A stretch of DNA of 64,000 nucleotides from an uncultured Bacteroidia bacterium (lineage in GTDB: Bacteria; Bacteroidota; Bacteroidia; Bacteroidales; ML635J-15), in assembly GCA_902791865.1 (NCBI GenBank), contig CADAXK010000002.1, forward strand, positions 186,001-250,000, read 5' to 3'. The notes under the pieces are model-generated. The model saw nothing but the letters and a program-made list of their open reading frames with translations, ran no database searches and was not told where the DNA came from. Made by a program: the position numbers and the translations under genes. Shown here piece after piece: positions 16,775-26,128 of this stretch. Position 1 is the first letter of the stretch. The number at the start of each line of letters is the position of its first letter.

Positions 16775-18313
16775 CTATTCCTTTACGAATTTCCGCAAAG
16801 TCGCTCCCTGAGCTTGTCGAAGGGCGCGAACTTTTACCACATACACCCCACTCGGCAGATTCTCAACATCGCAAACTGCACTCTCGCCATTCACATCCAT
16901 TTGCAAAACAACTTGTCCCAAAGTATTCACAATCTCGACTGATGAAATTTCTTCCGAAGAAGTGATGTTCAGAATATTGCCTACTGGATTGGGATAAATC
17001 TGCAAATCTGAAATTTCGTTTTCTTCAACAAAAGAACAATCTTCCTGAATATTTGTAAAATAGCGCCAGTATTCAGCATTGCTGTATGCTGATGCACTAC
17101 CGCAAGGAACAATGAGTGGAATGCTTAAATCATCATATTTAAATGTTTCTGGGTATATTGTAGGTGGTTCTGTTGCATAAGAAATAATTGTGTCCAAATC
17201 TTGACAATTAAAAAATGCGTATCCACCAATACGCGTTACAGAATTAGGAATAGTTATGGATTTTAATCTTAAGCACATATAAAATGCGAAACATTCAATT
17301 TCGGTGACAGTATTAGGAATAACTGTATTTTTGCAGCCATATATCAGTTTATTTGTTGACGTTTCTATTATTGCATTGCAACTATTTCGAGAATCGTATT
17401 TAGGATTACCGGCATCCACCACTATATATTCAAGATTACGACATGGCGCGAATGCCATTTGACCAATCCACGCAACGGAGTCTCCTATTGCTACCGAAGT
17501 CATACCAGAGCAACCATAAAACGCAGAATCACCAATGGTTGTTACTGAATTCGGAATTGTTATTGACGGCAAAGAGTAACAATCTTCAAAAGCATTTTTA
17601 CCTATACGAGTAACAGAGTTAGGAATTATTATAGAATCCAAATCAAAACAAGCAGAAAATGCAAAGTCGTCAATTATCGAGATGGTGTTTGGAATGAAAC
17701 TATTTTTACAACCTCTTATCAATTTGTTTGTCGATGTTTCTATTATTGCGTTGCAATCGTTCCGCGAATCGTATGTAGAATTACCACTTTCAACAACTAT
17801 TGATTCAAGATTTCTATTATAACCATTAAAAGCGAAACTGCCAATGCTTGTCACTGAACTTGGAATTGTTATAGAACTTATGTTTTGCCAACCAAAAAAG
17901 GCATACTCTCCAATGCTTGACACAGAATTAGGAATTGTTAGTGATGTTATACCTCCACAACAATAAAATGCACAATATCCTATGCTTGTGACAGAATTGG
18001 GAATTGATACTGATGTAAGTTCCCAACAATTATAAAATGCATAATTGCCTATGCTCGTGACGGAATATGTAGTATCATTATTTGTAACAGATTCTGGTAT
18101 TACAAGGTCGCCTGTCAGAAAATCTGAATAAAATATATAATTCCACTCGGTTCCATCAATTTCAAAGGTCACTTCCACCGTATAAGGTTCAACATCCGAT
18201 GTTATGTTATAATACAAAGTTTGCCCACTTTCGCAAACGGCGGAAAAGTCGTATGCAAAAGCAGATGCACAAAACAAAACGGAAAGCAGTATAATTGCAA
18301 ACAATCTCTTCAT
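16775..18313 (-). CDS. BspA-like leucine-rich-repeat surface protein with T9SS sorting domain
   Basis: 512 residues. The signal peptide (1-20) ends ASAFA. Residues about 75-400 are BspA/LRR_5 repeats of about 23 residues with the core SVTSIGxxAFxxCxxLxSITIPN, a fold used in adhesion by oral and gut Bacteroidota. Residues 439-512 form a type A T9SS C-terminal sorting domain (IYPNPVGNILNITSS, VEIVNTLGQVV, LPSGVYVVKV), so the protein is exported by the T9SS and attached to or released from the cell surface. The C-terminus contains RQAQGA, encoded by an inserted 19-bp repeat. The gene is transcribed alone from a TATATTTG box. Confidence 0.93.
   Translation of the reverse strand: MKRLFAIILLSVLFCASAFAYDFSAVCESGQTLYYNITSDVEPYTVEVTFEIDGTEWNYIFYSDFLTGDLVIPESVTNNDTTYSVTSIGNYAFYNCWELTSVSIPNSVTSIGYCAFYCCGGITSLTIPNSVSSIGEYAFFGWQNISSITIPSSVTSIGSFAFNGYNRNLESIVVESGNSTYDSRNDCNAIIETSTNKLIRGCKNSFIPNTISIIDDFAFSACFDLDSIIIPNSVTRIGKNAFEDCYSLPSITIPNSVTTIGDSAFYGCSGMTSVAIGDSVAWIGQMAFAPCRNLEYIVVDAGNPKYDSRNSCNAIIETSTNKLIYGCKNTVIPNTVTEIECFAFYMCLRLKSITIPNSVTRIGGYAFFNCQDLDTIISYATEPPTIYPETFKYDDLSIPLIVPCGSASAYSNAEYWRYFTNIQEDCSFVEENEISDLQIYPNPVGNILNITSSEEISSVEIVNTLGQVVLQMDVNGESAVCDVENLPSGVYVVKVRALRQAQGATLRKFVKE
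16806..16824. repeat. CCCTGAGCTTGTCGAAGGG repeat inside the T9SS domain
   Basis: A 19-bp dispersed repeat read in frame as LRQAQG on the reverse strand. A near-identical copy is in the GLUG gene at 24864-24882. Confidence 0.8.
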
Positions 18314-18342
18314 ACCAAAATTCTTTTATGATTTTTCGTTCA

Positions 18343-18350
18343 CAAATATA
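18343..18350 (-). promoter_or_regulatory. -7 box (TATATTTG) of the LRR gene
   Basis: TATATTTG on the reverse strand, about 30 bases before the ATG. Confidence 0.5.
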
Positions 18351-18413
18351 CAAAACAAAACATTATCACACAAGAACTTTGTGCAAAATTAATCGAAACA
18401 GAAAAAGCCCTTA

Positions 18414-19760
18414 TTACACCAATCTCAATTCTTCAACAAGTTCCGCCTTCAAACTTTGCGCTTTCTTCAAATCCGAATCCTTACCTTGCTTTGCAAAATA
18501 TCTCCACCTGTGATAAAACTTCAAGAACCAATGCCTTAATGCAATGAATGGAATCGGGAAAACCGTCAGCAATGCCAAAAAGATAAGTGAACACCACCAC
18601 GGCCACGGAATTATGAATGACAATCCAAACAAGAGCAAATTCCACACCGGATATGATACAATTGCACCGATTCCCAAACGCATGGATGCTGACATTCGCT
18701 TGTCTTTCAGCTTCTTGACAACTAGTTCTGGTATCTTGTACGGCACAATGTTCAACAGCCAAAGCACTGCATAAAATGGAGCGAACAAAAGCGACAACAT
18801 GGACAAAAGCAACATCTCAAAGAAACTCAACTTCTTCCCTATCAGCCAGTTCCTAAAATTCAACTTGCCTAGCAAATCGGAATACGACTTTGTCTTCTCC
18901 ATAAACCATGCAAACTTTTCTGGCTTTTCTTCCTTTAGTTTCCTAAAGTTTTCGAGTATGGTCTGGTCGGATGCCAATCGCTCCGACATTCGCATACGCC
19001 TTGCCGTCTTGCCTTGCTTGGCTTCACGATATATTTCCCTCAATGAATCCAACTGTTCGTTGTTTTCCTTGTCGGCAATGTCGAGCATAAGCGGACGCAC
19101 ATGATCCTGTGCCATTAAAGCAAGCTGGCGATATGCCGCCTCTGGATGTTCGCGGTATGTATCAAACAGTTCTCCAAACTCGAAAGGTTTTCCTATGTTG
19201 AGCAAGACCTTGTGTCCAGCACTGTAGAAATTCTCGTAATAATTTGCCATTGGAAGCACCTTCAAATGGAGGTTGAAATTTGAAATTTCCTCCGCACGGA
19301 AAGCTATTCGAGCAAAACCCTTCTTGAACGAGCCCATCGACTTGTCGTACTGCAAAGCCGCCTCGGGGAAAAGTCCCACAATCTTGCCATTGTTGAGAAT
19401 ATTGGCTGCAAGTTCAAAAATCTTGTCGTTCTCGCCAAGGTTTTCCTTGCCAGTGTCGCGCACACGAAACGCAGGAAGCACCCTGCACCATTTCAAAATC
19501 TTGGCAACCTTGTCCTTCTTGAAAATATCGCCTCGTGCAATGAACACCATTCTATGATTCGGAATGCCCATAACTGGCAACATAGCATCAATCAAACCGT
19601 TCTGGTGATTGCAAATTATGAGAAACGGCTCATCGGGAATGTTTTCCCTTCCCTTGATTTCAAACTTGCGGAAAAACAATGCTCTTACAGCATACAAAAC
19701 CCACAAGTAGCACATTTCGTATGATGCTCTACGTTTCTCTATATTAGTAAAATCAATCAT
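18414..19760 (-). CDS. PlsC-type glycerolipid acyltransferase
   Basis: 448 residues. The N-terminal part is a PlsC acyltransferase domain: catalytic His52 and Asp58 in CNHQNGLIDAM, then GLFPEAALQYDKSMGSFKKGFARIAF as the phosphate-binding block. The spacing H-x5-D matches the long acyltransferases annotated in Bacteroidota as glycerol-3-phosphate or 1-acylglycerol-3-phosphate acyltransferases. Residues about 310-430 hold three or four transmembrane segments (FEMLLLSMLSLLFAPFYAV, then two more), anchoring it to the inner membrane for phospholipid synthesis. Its ATG overlaps the queA stop by one base (TAATG), so the two genes form an operon. The acceptor preference is not resolvable by eye. Confidence 0.85.
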   Translation of the reverse strand: MIDFTNIEKRRASYEMCYLWVLYAVRALFFRKFEIKGRENIPDEPFLIICNHQNGLIDAMLPVMGIPNHRMVFIARGDIFKKDKVAKILKWCRVLPAFRVRDTGKENLGENDKIFELAANILNNGKIVGLFPEAALQYDKSMGSFKKGFARIAFRAEEISNFNLHLKVLPMANYYENFYSAGHKVLLNIGKPFEFGELFDTYREHPEAAYRQLALMAQDHVRPLMLDIADKENNEQLDSLREIYREAKQGKTARRMRMSERLASDQTILENFRKLKEEKPEKFAWFMEKTKSYSDLLGKLNFRNWLIGKKLSFFEMLLLSMLSLLFAPFYAVLWLLNIVPYKIPELVVKKLKDKRMSASMRLGIGAIVSYPVWNLLLFGLSFIIPWPWWCSLIFLALLTVFPIPFIALRHWFLKFYHRWRYFAKQGKDSDLKKAQSLKAELVEELRLV

Positions 19761-20983
19761 TAGCTTTCTTTTTTATGCAAAAACAAGCATGAATCGCCGT
19801 AACTTAAAAAGCGGAATCCATTTTCAAGCGCATATCCGTATACTTTACGCCAGTCGTCACCAATGAATGCCGACAGCAAAAGCAACAAGGTCGACTTGGG
19901 CTGATGGAAATTTGTAATCAACCTGTCAACAATTCGAAACTTGAATCCTGGCACAATCATTATCTGAGTAGCACACCTTATGCTGTCGAAACCTTTGTCG
20001 TCCATCCAAGAAAGCAGGTTCAGAAGAAGTTCCTTCGTGTCGTAATTCTCTTTTCCAGAATATGCCTCCCATTGCGAAACAGCGAATTCATTAGTATCAA
20101 CATCTTTGTTTTCAGACACTTGCACAGCCACACGATATAAACTTTCCACGGTTCTAACCGTTGTGGTTCCCGTAATTGTTATATTACCAAGGTTGGATGC
20201 GATTTTTTCGATTGTAGAGCGGTTTACGACAAAGTGCTCGGTATGCATTTCATGCTCGGCAGCATTGTCGGTTTTCACAGGTTGAAAAGTTCCAGCACCA
20301 ACATGCAAGGTTACGGCATCGCAATCGATACCATGCTTACGAATGTCGTCCATTACTCGTTCGGTGAAGTGCAGTCCAGCAGTCGGAGCGGCAACCGAAC
20401 CTTCGTAATGGCTATAAACAGTCTGGTAGCGAACGCTATCAATTTCTTCGCTATTTCGGTTCAGATATGGCGGAATTGGAATATTGCCTGCCGCATCGAT
20501 TATCTGCGAAAATGTAACATCTGGATTGTCCCACTCGAAAAGTATCTCGAACGAATTTCCAATTTCGCGCACTCGAATAATATATAGGTATAGTGAAACA
20601 TTGCCTACGCATACCTGCTTGCGCAGTTTTCCCTCCTTCCACTTCTTGCTGTTGCCAACCAGACATTTCCACGAACACGACTTATTTTCGGCGAAAGCAA
20701 GCGCATAATCAGATGGTGACAAAGGGTCAAGGCAAAACACTTCAATGCGAGCACCAGTTTCCTTTTCAAAAATCATTCGGGCATTTATAACCTTGGTGTC
20801 GTTGAAAAGCAGAAGTCCGCCAGATGGCAGATGGGTGCTTATATTGCGAAACCTGTCCTCCTCTATCCTTTCACCATCGAAAACAAGCAGTTTCGACATA
20901 TCACGCTCGGCAAGTGGATACTTGGCGATTTTTTCATCGGGCAGGTCGTAATTATAGTCGTTTATGTTAATGTTGCGAACCAC
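19760..20983 (-). CDS. queA: S-adenosylmethionine:tRNA ribosyltransferase-isomerase
   Basis: Adds the ribosyl moiety of SAM to preQ1 in tRNA to give epoxyqueuosine. About 407 residues. Signature stretches are YDLPDEKIAKYPLAERDMSKLLVFD, LLFNDTKVINARM, EGSVAAPTAGLHFTE and VGAGTFQPV, with TNFHQPKSTLLLLLSAF near the C-terminus. It is longer than the 350-residue E. coli enzyme, as in many Bacteroidota. A TTG at 21004 would extend the frame, but that codon is part of the TATTTTTG -7 box, so I place the start at the GTG at 20983. It heads the queA-plsC operon and is divergent from the Smr gene. Confidence 0.93.
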   Translation of the reverse strand: MVRNININDYNYDLPDEKIAKYPLAERDMSKLLVFDGERIEEDRFRNISTHLPSGGLLLFNDTKVINARMIFEKETGARIEVFCLDPLSPSDYALAFAENKSCSWKCLVGNSKKWKEGKLRKQVCVGNVSLYLYIIRVREIGNSFEILFEWDNPDVTFSQIIDAAGNIPIPPYLNRNSEEIDSVRYQTVYSHYEGSVAAPTAGLHFTERVMDDIRKHGIDCDAVTLHVGAGTFQPVKTDNAAEHEMHTEHFVVNRSTIEKIASNLGNITITGTTTVRTVESLYRVAVQVSENKDVDTNEFAVSQWEAYSGKENYDTKELLLNLLSWMDDKGFDSIRCATQIMIVPGFKFRIVDRLITNFHQPKSTLLLLLSAFIGDDWRKVYGYALENGFRFLSYGDSCLFLHKKES

Positions 20984-20991
20984 TTTTTTAT

Positions 20992-20999
20992 TAAATTTG
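20992..20999 (+). promoter_or_regulatory. -7 box (TAAATTTG) of the Smr gene
   Basis: TAAATTTG on the + strand, 19 bases before the ATG at 21019. It is separated from the opposing queA box by only CG. Confidence 0.6.
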
Positions 21000-21001
21000 C
21001 G

Positions 21002-21009
21002 CAAAAATA
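21002..21009 (-). promoter_or_regulatory. -7 box (TATTTTTG) of queA
   Basis: TATTTTTG on the - strand, 18 bases before the GTG at 20983. The two divergent boxes share the palindrome TTTGCGCAAA. Confidence 0.6.
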
Positions 21010-21018
21010 ATAATTCTT

Positions 21019-22074
21019 ATGGATTTAATTAGCATTGGCGATAAAGTTAGGTTTCTAAACGATGTTGGCGGAGGAACAGTTGTAAAAATTCTTCCTAAAA
21101 ATCAGATAGTTGTCAGGGACGACAACGATTTTGAATATCCAATTCCTGCAGCTGAGGTTGTCGTGATAGAAAAGGCGAAGGACAATTACAACAAACAGTT
21201 CAAGGAATTTGCCAGCAATGTTGTTGAGAACATCAAGGACAACATAAAGAAAGTTGAAGGCACAATTATTCCTAAACCTAAAATCGAAATCAAGAAGGAC
21301 CAGAAAACCGAATACATGTTTGCCTTCATCCGCAATTACAACGATAAGTTCGACGGCTTTGACTGCTACCTTGTGAACGACTCCAACTACTTTGTGTTTT
21401 ACCACATTGTACTGCGTGGCGAAAACGGATTCGAGAAAATCGACACAGAAACACTTGAACCTAACACAAAAATACTTGTCGGACAACTCACTCGCGACCA
21501 AATTAACAACTCGAAGGAGATCATTATCCAGAGCATTCTGTACGACAACCCCAAATGCACTTATCACGAGATGCTGGAGCGCAGAATTAAGATAACGCCA
21601 ATAAAGTTCTTTCAGGAACATACTTTTGTTGAAAACAATTTCTTCGATGAAAAGGCATACATTTTCGAACTTCTGAAAGAAGACCTTGGACTTGGCAATT
21701 CCATAAAGACACAAAAGGAATTTGAGGAACAGATTGCTCGCAAGGACGAAGCAGACGAAGACAATTCGCAACGCTACCACAAGCGCAAACAGCCCGAAAC
21801 CATTGAAGTCGACCTGCACATAAACAAGCTGATTGACAGCGTAATCGGGCTTTCGAATGCGGAAATACTGAACATACAGATGCAGACCTTCCACAAAACC
21901 ATGACCGATGCAATAATGAACAAGGCTGGCAAAGTAATCCTAATTCACGGCATCGGCAACGGAACACTTAAAAGCAATATCCGTGAATCGCTCGAAAAAC
22001 AATACAAACTGCCCTACGAAGATGCATCGTTCAGAGAATACGGGTTTGGCGCAACAATGGTAATGCTAAATTGA
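21019..22074 (+). CDS. DUF2027/Smr-domain protein
   Basis: 351 residues with no signal peptide. The N-terminal domain (ISIGDKVRFLNDVGGGTVVKI, a small barrel) and the middle part match DUF2027, a family common in Bacteroidota. The last about 85 residues are a Smr (MutS2 C-terminal-like) domain with EVDLHINKLID and the HGIGNGTLKSNIRESL loop. Smr domains can nick DNA or cleave RNA; in stand-alone proteins they have been tied to translation-coupled mRNA cleavage, and the role here is unproven. It is transcribed alone, divergent from queA, with a short leader after TAAATTTG. Confidence 0.88.
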   Translation: MDLISIGDKVRFLNDVGGGTVVKILPKNQIVVRDDNDFEYPIPAAEVVVIEKAKDNYNKQFKEFASNVVENIKDNIKKVEGTIIPKPKIEIKKDQKTEYMFAFIRNYNDKFDGFDCYLVNDSNYFVFYHIVLRGENGFEKIDTETLEPNTKILVGQLTRDQINNSKEIIIQSILYDNPKCTYHEMLERRIKITPIKFFQEHTFVENNFFDEKAYIFELLKEDLGLGNSIKTQKEFEEQIARKDEADEDNSQRYHKRKQPETIEVDLHINKLIDSVIGLSNAEILNIQMQTFHKTMTDAIMNKAGKVILIHGIGNGTLKSNIRESLEKQYKLPYEDASFREYGFGATMVMLN

Positions 22075-22128
22075 TAATTAACAATTAACAATTGACAATT
22101 GATAATTGATAATGGGATAATCTGTACA

Positions 22129-22146
22129 GACGCAAAATTTTGCGTC
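22129..22146. repeat. Perfect palindrome (18 bp)
   Basis: GACGCAAAATTTTGCGTC, part of an intergenic palindrome block between two convergent genes. Confidence 0.7.
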
Positions 22147-22151
22147 TCTAA

Positions 22152-22171
22152 AATCGCACCATGGTGCGATT
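22152..22171. repeat. Perfect palindrome (20 bp)
   Basis: AATCGCACCATGGTGCGATT, 5 bases after the previous palindrome. Both lie between the Smr gene and the metG terminator. Confidence 0.7.
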
Positions 22172-22173
22172 AA

Positions 22174-22210
22174 ACAAAAAAAATAGTGTCACATATACTG
22201 TGGCACTATT
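22174..22210 (-). terminator. Terminator of metG
   Basis: AATAGTGTCACA and TGTGGCACTATT form a 12-bp stem (one G-U). On the reverse strand it is followed by a T run. Confidence 0.8.
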
Positions 22211-22235
22211 ATCAAAATTATGAAAAAACAAAAAA

Positions 22236-24275
22236 CTATCCTACTCTAACTCCGCACTTTACCAAATCCTTCGGCTGCAAAAGAACCAAACGGCCATCGG
22301 CATCCTCGGCTGAGAGAATCATACCTTCCGAAACTACGCCCTTCAACTTGCGCGGCTCAAAGTTGGCGATGAAGCAAACCTGAGTACCAACAAGCTTTTC
22401 GGGTTCGGTGTAATACTTTGCAATACCGCTGACAATCGTCCTTCCGCCCATGCCGTCATCAATCCTGAACTGCAACAACTTGTCAGCCTTCGGAACCTTG
22501 AAGCATTCAAGCACAGTACCAACGCGAATGTCAACCTTCATGAAGTCGTCGAAAGCAACATTTTCCTTAACCGGCTGTGGCTTGTAGTTGTTCTTTTCGT
22601 TCTCAATCTTAATATTTTCAAGACGTTGCAACTGAGCATCAATAGCAGCATCCTCAATGCGTTCGAACAACAGTTCAGCCTCTCCTATCTTGTGTCCCAC
22701 AGGAATCAAGTCAACCTTTGTCGTGCTTTCCCAGTCGGGACGCTCAAAGTTCAGCATCTTGAACAACTTGGCACTTGTGAACGGCAAGAATGGTTCTGCC
22801 AAAGTAGCCGACAATGCGCACAACTGAAGCGAATAGTACAATATGGTGCGAGTGCGTGCTTCATCCGTCTTTATAAGCTTCCACGGTTCTGTATCGGCCA
22901 AGTATTTGTTACCCAGACGGCTTACTGCCATAGCATCCTTCAAAGCCTCACGGAACTTGTAGTTCTCAATGTTGTTTTCAAGGCTTTCCTTAATACGAGC
23001 TATTTCGGCACGGATTTCCTTTTCGTAGTCGGTGTCCTCGGCTGGTTGCGGAACATTTCCTCCGAAATACTTGTGCGTAAGCACTACTGCACGGTTGATG
23101 AAGTTACCCATAATGGCAACAAGTTCGCTGTTGTTCTTTGTCTGGAAATCCTTCCACGAGAAATCGTTGTCCTTTGTTTCGGGAGCATTTGCCGTGAGTA
23201 CATATCTCAACACATCCTGCTTACCTTCAAAGTCGCGCAGATATTCGTGAAGCCATACTGCCCAGTTTCGCGAAGTGCTTATCTTGTTGCCTTCAAGGTT
23301 CAGGAATTCGTTTGCAGGAACATTGTCGGGCAAAATGTAGGAACCTTCGTGGCGTAGCATTGACGGGAAAATTATGCAGTGGAACACAATGTTGTCCTTT
23401 CCGATGAAATGTACCAGCTTGGTATCCTTATCCTTCCACCACTTTTCCCAGTCGTTGGGATACAGCATCTTGGTATTTGAAATGTAGCCGATTGGAGCAT
23501 CGAACCACACATACAAAACCTTGTCCTTGCCTTCTTCTAGCGGAACTTTTACGCCCCAGTTAAGGTCGCGGGTTACGGCGCGTGGGAACAATCCCGAATC
23601 CAACCACGACTTGCACTGACCGTAAACATTTGGTTTCCACTCCTTGTGTTCTTCTAGAATCCAGTGGCGGAGTTCTTCCTCATACTTGTCAAGAGGAAGA
23701 TACCAGTGCTTGGTTTCCTTCATTACGGGAGCATTTCCGCTAATCATCGAACGCGGATTTATCAGTTCGGTAGGGCTAAGCGACGAACCGCACTTTTCGC
23801 ACTGGTCGCCGTAAGCATCCTCTGCACCGCACTTTGGGCAAGTACCCATAATGTAGCGGTCGGCAAGGAATTGCTGCTCCTGCTCATCGTAGAACTGCAT
23901 TGATGTCTTTTCAACAAATTCGCCCTTATTGTACAGTGAAAGGAAGAACTCGGATGCCGTCTTGTGGTGTATTTCGGCACTGGTGCGGCCGTAAATGTCG
24001 AACGAAATACCAAATTCTTCAAACGATTCCTTAATTATCTTATGGTATCTATCCACAATGTCCTGCGGAGTTACGCCTTCCTTACGAGCCTTGAGCGTTA
24101 CGGGAACGCCGTGTTCATCTGAGCCGCCGATGAAAAGTACATCGCGGTGTTTCAGGCGGTTGTAGCGAGCATAAATGTCGGCAGGCACATAAACGCCAGC
24201 CAGATGTCCAATATGAACTGGTCCGTTTGCATACGGCAAAGCGGAAGTTATGGTTATTCTCTTGTAATCTTTCAT
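22236..24275 (-). CDS. metG: Methionyl-tRNA synthetase with C-terminal tRNA-binding domain
   Basis: 679 residues. Class Ia synthetase: HIGH at 21-24 ([10 protein letters not shown]), a CP-domain zinc knuckle with [18 protein letters not shown], and the KMSKS-like KISTS in [13 protein letters not shown]. An anticodon-binding helical domain follows, and from about residue 575 a Trbp111/tRNA_bind OB-fold ([34 protein letters not shown]) that helps dimerise and bind tRNA. The length equals that of the E. coli enzyme. A TAATTTTG box lies 18 bases upstream, giving a very short leader. Confidence 0.97.
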   Translation of the reverse strand: MKDYKRITITSALPYANGPVHIGHLAGVYVPADIYARYNRLKHRDVLFIGGSDEHGVPVTLKARKEGVTPQDIVDRYHKIIKESFEEFGISFDIYGRTSAEIHHKTASEFFLSLYNKGEFVEKTSMQFYDEQEQQFLADRYIMGTCPKCGAEDAYGDQCEKCGSSLSPTELINPRSMISGNAPVMKETKHWYLPLDKYEEELRHWILEEHKEWKPNVYGQCKSWLDSGLFPRAVTRDLNWGVKVPLEEGKDKVLYVWFDAPIGYISNTKMLYPNDWEKWWKDKDTKLVHFIGKDNIVFHCIIFPSMLRHEGSYILPDNVPANEFLNLEGNKISTSRNWAVWLHEYLRDFEGKQDVLRYVLTANAPETKDNDFSWKDFQTKNNSELVAIMGNFINRAVVLTHKYFGGNVPQPAEDTDYEKEIRAEIARIKESLENNIENYKFREALKDAMAVSRLGNKYLADTEPWKLIKTDEARTRTILYYSLQLCALSATLAEPFLPFTSAKLFKMLNFERPDWESTTKVDLIPVGHKIGEAELLFERIEDAAIDAQLQRLENIKIENEKNNYKPQPVKENVAFDDFMKVDIRVGTVLECFKVPKADKLLQFRIDDGMGGRTIVSGIAKYYTEPEKLVGTQVCFIANFEPRKLKGVVSEGMILSAEDADGRLVLLQPKDLVKCGVRVG

Positions 24276-24292
24276 TTTCGGAAAATTTTGCG

Positions 24293-24300
24293 CAAAATTA
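24293..24300 (-). promoter_or_regulatory. -7 box (TAATTTTG) of metG
   Basis: TAATTTTG followed by CGCAAAATTTTCCGAAA and the ATG. The initial transcribed block is the same as at the M16 peptidase gene. Confidence 0.6.
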
Positions 24301-24832
24301 AAACTTATTTGCGAGTTTGAGATTTATACAGCGTGTATTTTTTCAACAAGGAATATGCATCTTAAAAATCAATTCCCAAACTATATGCATACAAATAAAC
24401 AAAGGACGGCGTTGAACCGTCCTTGATTGTTGTTTTTTTAGTCGCTTCGCGAGAAATTGAACAAATTTACACAAACCTTTAGCTCACGCAGCGAAGCAAG
24501 TAATCTTTCAAATCTTATTTGTTTGATCGCATCCTGTCATTCAGCAAAATAGAACGAACAGCACAAGTAACGGTGCTTGTGAGTTCATTTATGCGGTACC
24601 TTTAGCTCGGCGTAGCCAATCTCCTTTTGTGTACTATTAGGAGATTGCTCGCAGGCTTCGCGAGGTTGCAAGCAACGTTGCGGATAACCGTCTTCACAAC
24701 GCTCTGTCTATCGACAATCGCGTGTTCCTACTGGCTTCCGCAATGACGGTACTATGTGCATTTGTTTGATTTGAAACATATTTGTACAATTTAACTTCGT
24801 TGAGGGCTTCGCCGTTCTGCCATTAGGCACTC
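24301..24832. other. Gene-free region with hairpin and repeat copy B
   Basis: Contains the hairpin AAGGACGG-CGTTGAA-CCGTCCTT (24402-24424) followed by a T-rich run on the + strand, although no + strand gene precedes it. Then come the module CTTTAGCTCACGCAGCGAAG (also at the end of copy D) and the MITE-like element. No gene is seen. Confidence 0.55.
24536..24747 (+). mobile_element. MITE-like intergenic element, copy B
   Basis: 212 bp from GTCATTCAGCAAAATAG to CTTCCGCAATGAC. It shares GAACGAACAGCACAAG, GGTGCTTGTGAGTTCATTT, AATCTCC...GGAGATTGCTCGC, GCTTCGCGAGGTTGCAAGC and CAACGCTC with copies A and D. Confidence 0.78.
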
Positions 24833-26128
24833 CTATTCCTTTACAAATTTCCGCAAAGCCGCCCCCTGAGCCTGTCGAAGGGTGCGGATGCGAACCACAT
24901 ACACTCCGCTTCTCAAATCTTCCACATCACAAACCGCATTGTCTGCATTAACCTCAATGCGCCTTACCACCTGACCCATCACATTAACAATCTCGATTTC
25001 CAAAATTGTTTCGGATGATGTGATGTTGAGAATGTCAGAAGTTGGATTTGGGAATACTTTTACATCATCAAAGCCCTGTTCTTCAACAATTACAGGATTA
25101 ATGAGATTTAAATTGCGCGTAAAAGAATAACCAGCCAAGCTAGCCGTGATATTCTCGCTACCGGATGCAAGGATTGTCGCATTTTCGCCAACAATTGATA
25201 ATCTACTGCCCGATGCCCACGAAACACTATTCTCCGTGCCAACTGTAAAATGATGCTGAACCAAATCCACATCATCGTATTCCTCTTCACTTTCCGCATA
25301 CAGATAAATCGGCGTTGCAAAAAGCATAGCGAGCGAATCGTTTTCCAGACCTAGCGGAATAGGATAGCGACCTTCGGCATAACTCCAGCCATCACCGAGC
25401 ATAGCGCGAAGTTCGGGTGTATCGCCAGTAAGTTGCGAAGTAAATTTCCATTCGTACATTCCTTCTTCGTTGGCGGAAGTATCGGCAAGCATCTGTGCAT
25501 CGTAGTAATTGGAATCGTAGTAAATGCTGTCACCCAAATCCCAACCTTCGTAGTCGAAATTTCCAGAACATATTGCTGAACCATCAACTTTTCCAATATT
25601 AAGGCAATGTGCGAGAGTATCACCGCAATATGAAGCAAACGAACCCGCTATGCCACCTACTGCTGTTTCTCCCTGTATGTGTCCAAAATTGTAGCAGTTG
25701 ACAATTCTTCCGGTAGGATAAGTGTATCCTTCATTAATAACCCATAATGGATCATTTCCCCAATATTCACCAGCTATTCCTCCAACATTATATTTTCCAA
25801 TTACATCGCCATAATTTGCACAGTTTTCTATGGAAACCGGACCTATTATTTCACCCCCGACAATACCGCCAACATAAATTGAAGAATCGGCTTGTACCGT
25901 TCCAAAATTCTGACAATTCTTTATTTTGCCTTTTGCATAACGCGCATCTATATCGCATTTTCCAATTATCCCTCCTACATTCATACTAAAGTCTCCATAC
26001 GAATTTACATATGAAATATTGCCGTAATTAGTACAGCCTATAATATTGCTATCCGTATAACTGAAATGTTCATGGCAAAAGCGAGCACATATACCGCCAG
26101 TATCTTCCCCGTATATTAATTTACGCAA
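24833..26128 (-). pseudogene. C-terminal part of a frameshifted GLUG-repeat protein with T9SS sorting domain
   Basis: This frame holds GLUG-type repeats (NCxNYGxVxGxxxVGGIVG pattern: NCQNFGTVQADSSIYVGGIVG, NCANYGDVIGKYNVGGIAG) and ends in a type A T9SS sorting domain (VFPNPTSDILNITSS, IEIVNVMGQVVRRI, LRSGVYVVRI). It has no signal peptide of its own; the signal peptide is in the upstream frame that stops at 26116. The first in-frame start is a TTG at 26128, after which LIYGEDTGGI resumes the repeat. The two frames overlap by 13 bases. If read as one gene the product would be about 640 residues, exported through the T9SS. Confidence 0.75.
24864..24882. repeat. CCCTGAGCCTGTCGAAGGG repeat inside the T9SS domain
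   Basis: One base different from the copy at 16806-16824 and in the same place of the coding sequence, giving LRQAQGAALRKFVKE at the C-terminus. Confidence 0.8.

Noticed and set aside
21055..21894. 279-residue reverse-strand protein opposite the Smr gene
   Set aside because: It lies fully antisense to a well-supported gene and matches no family.
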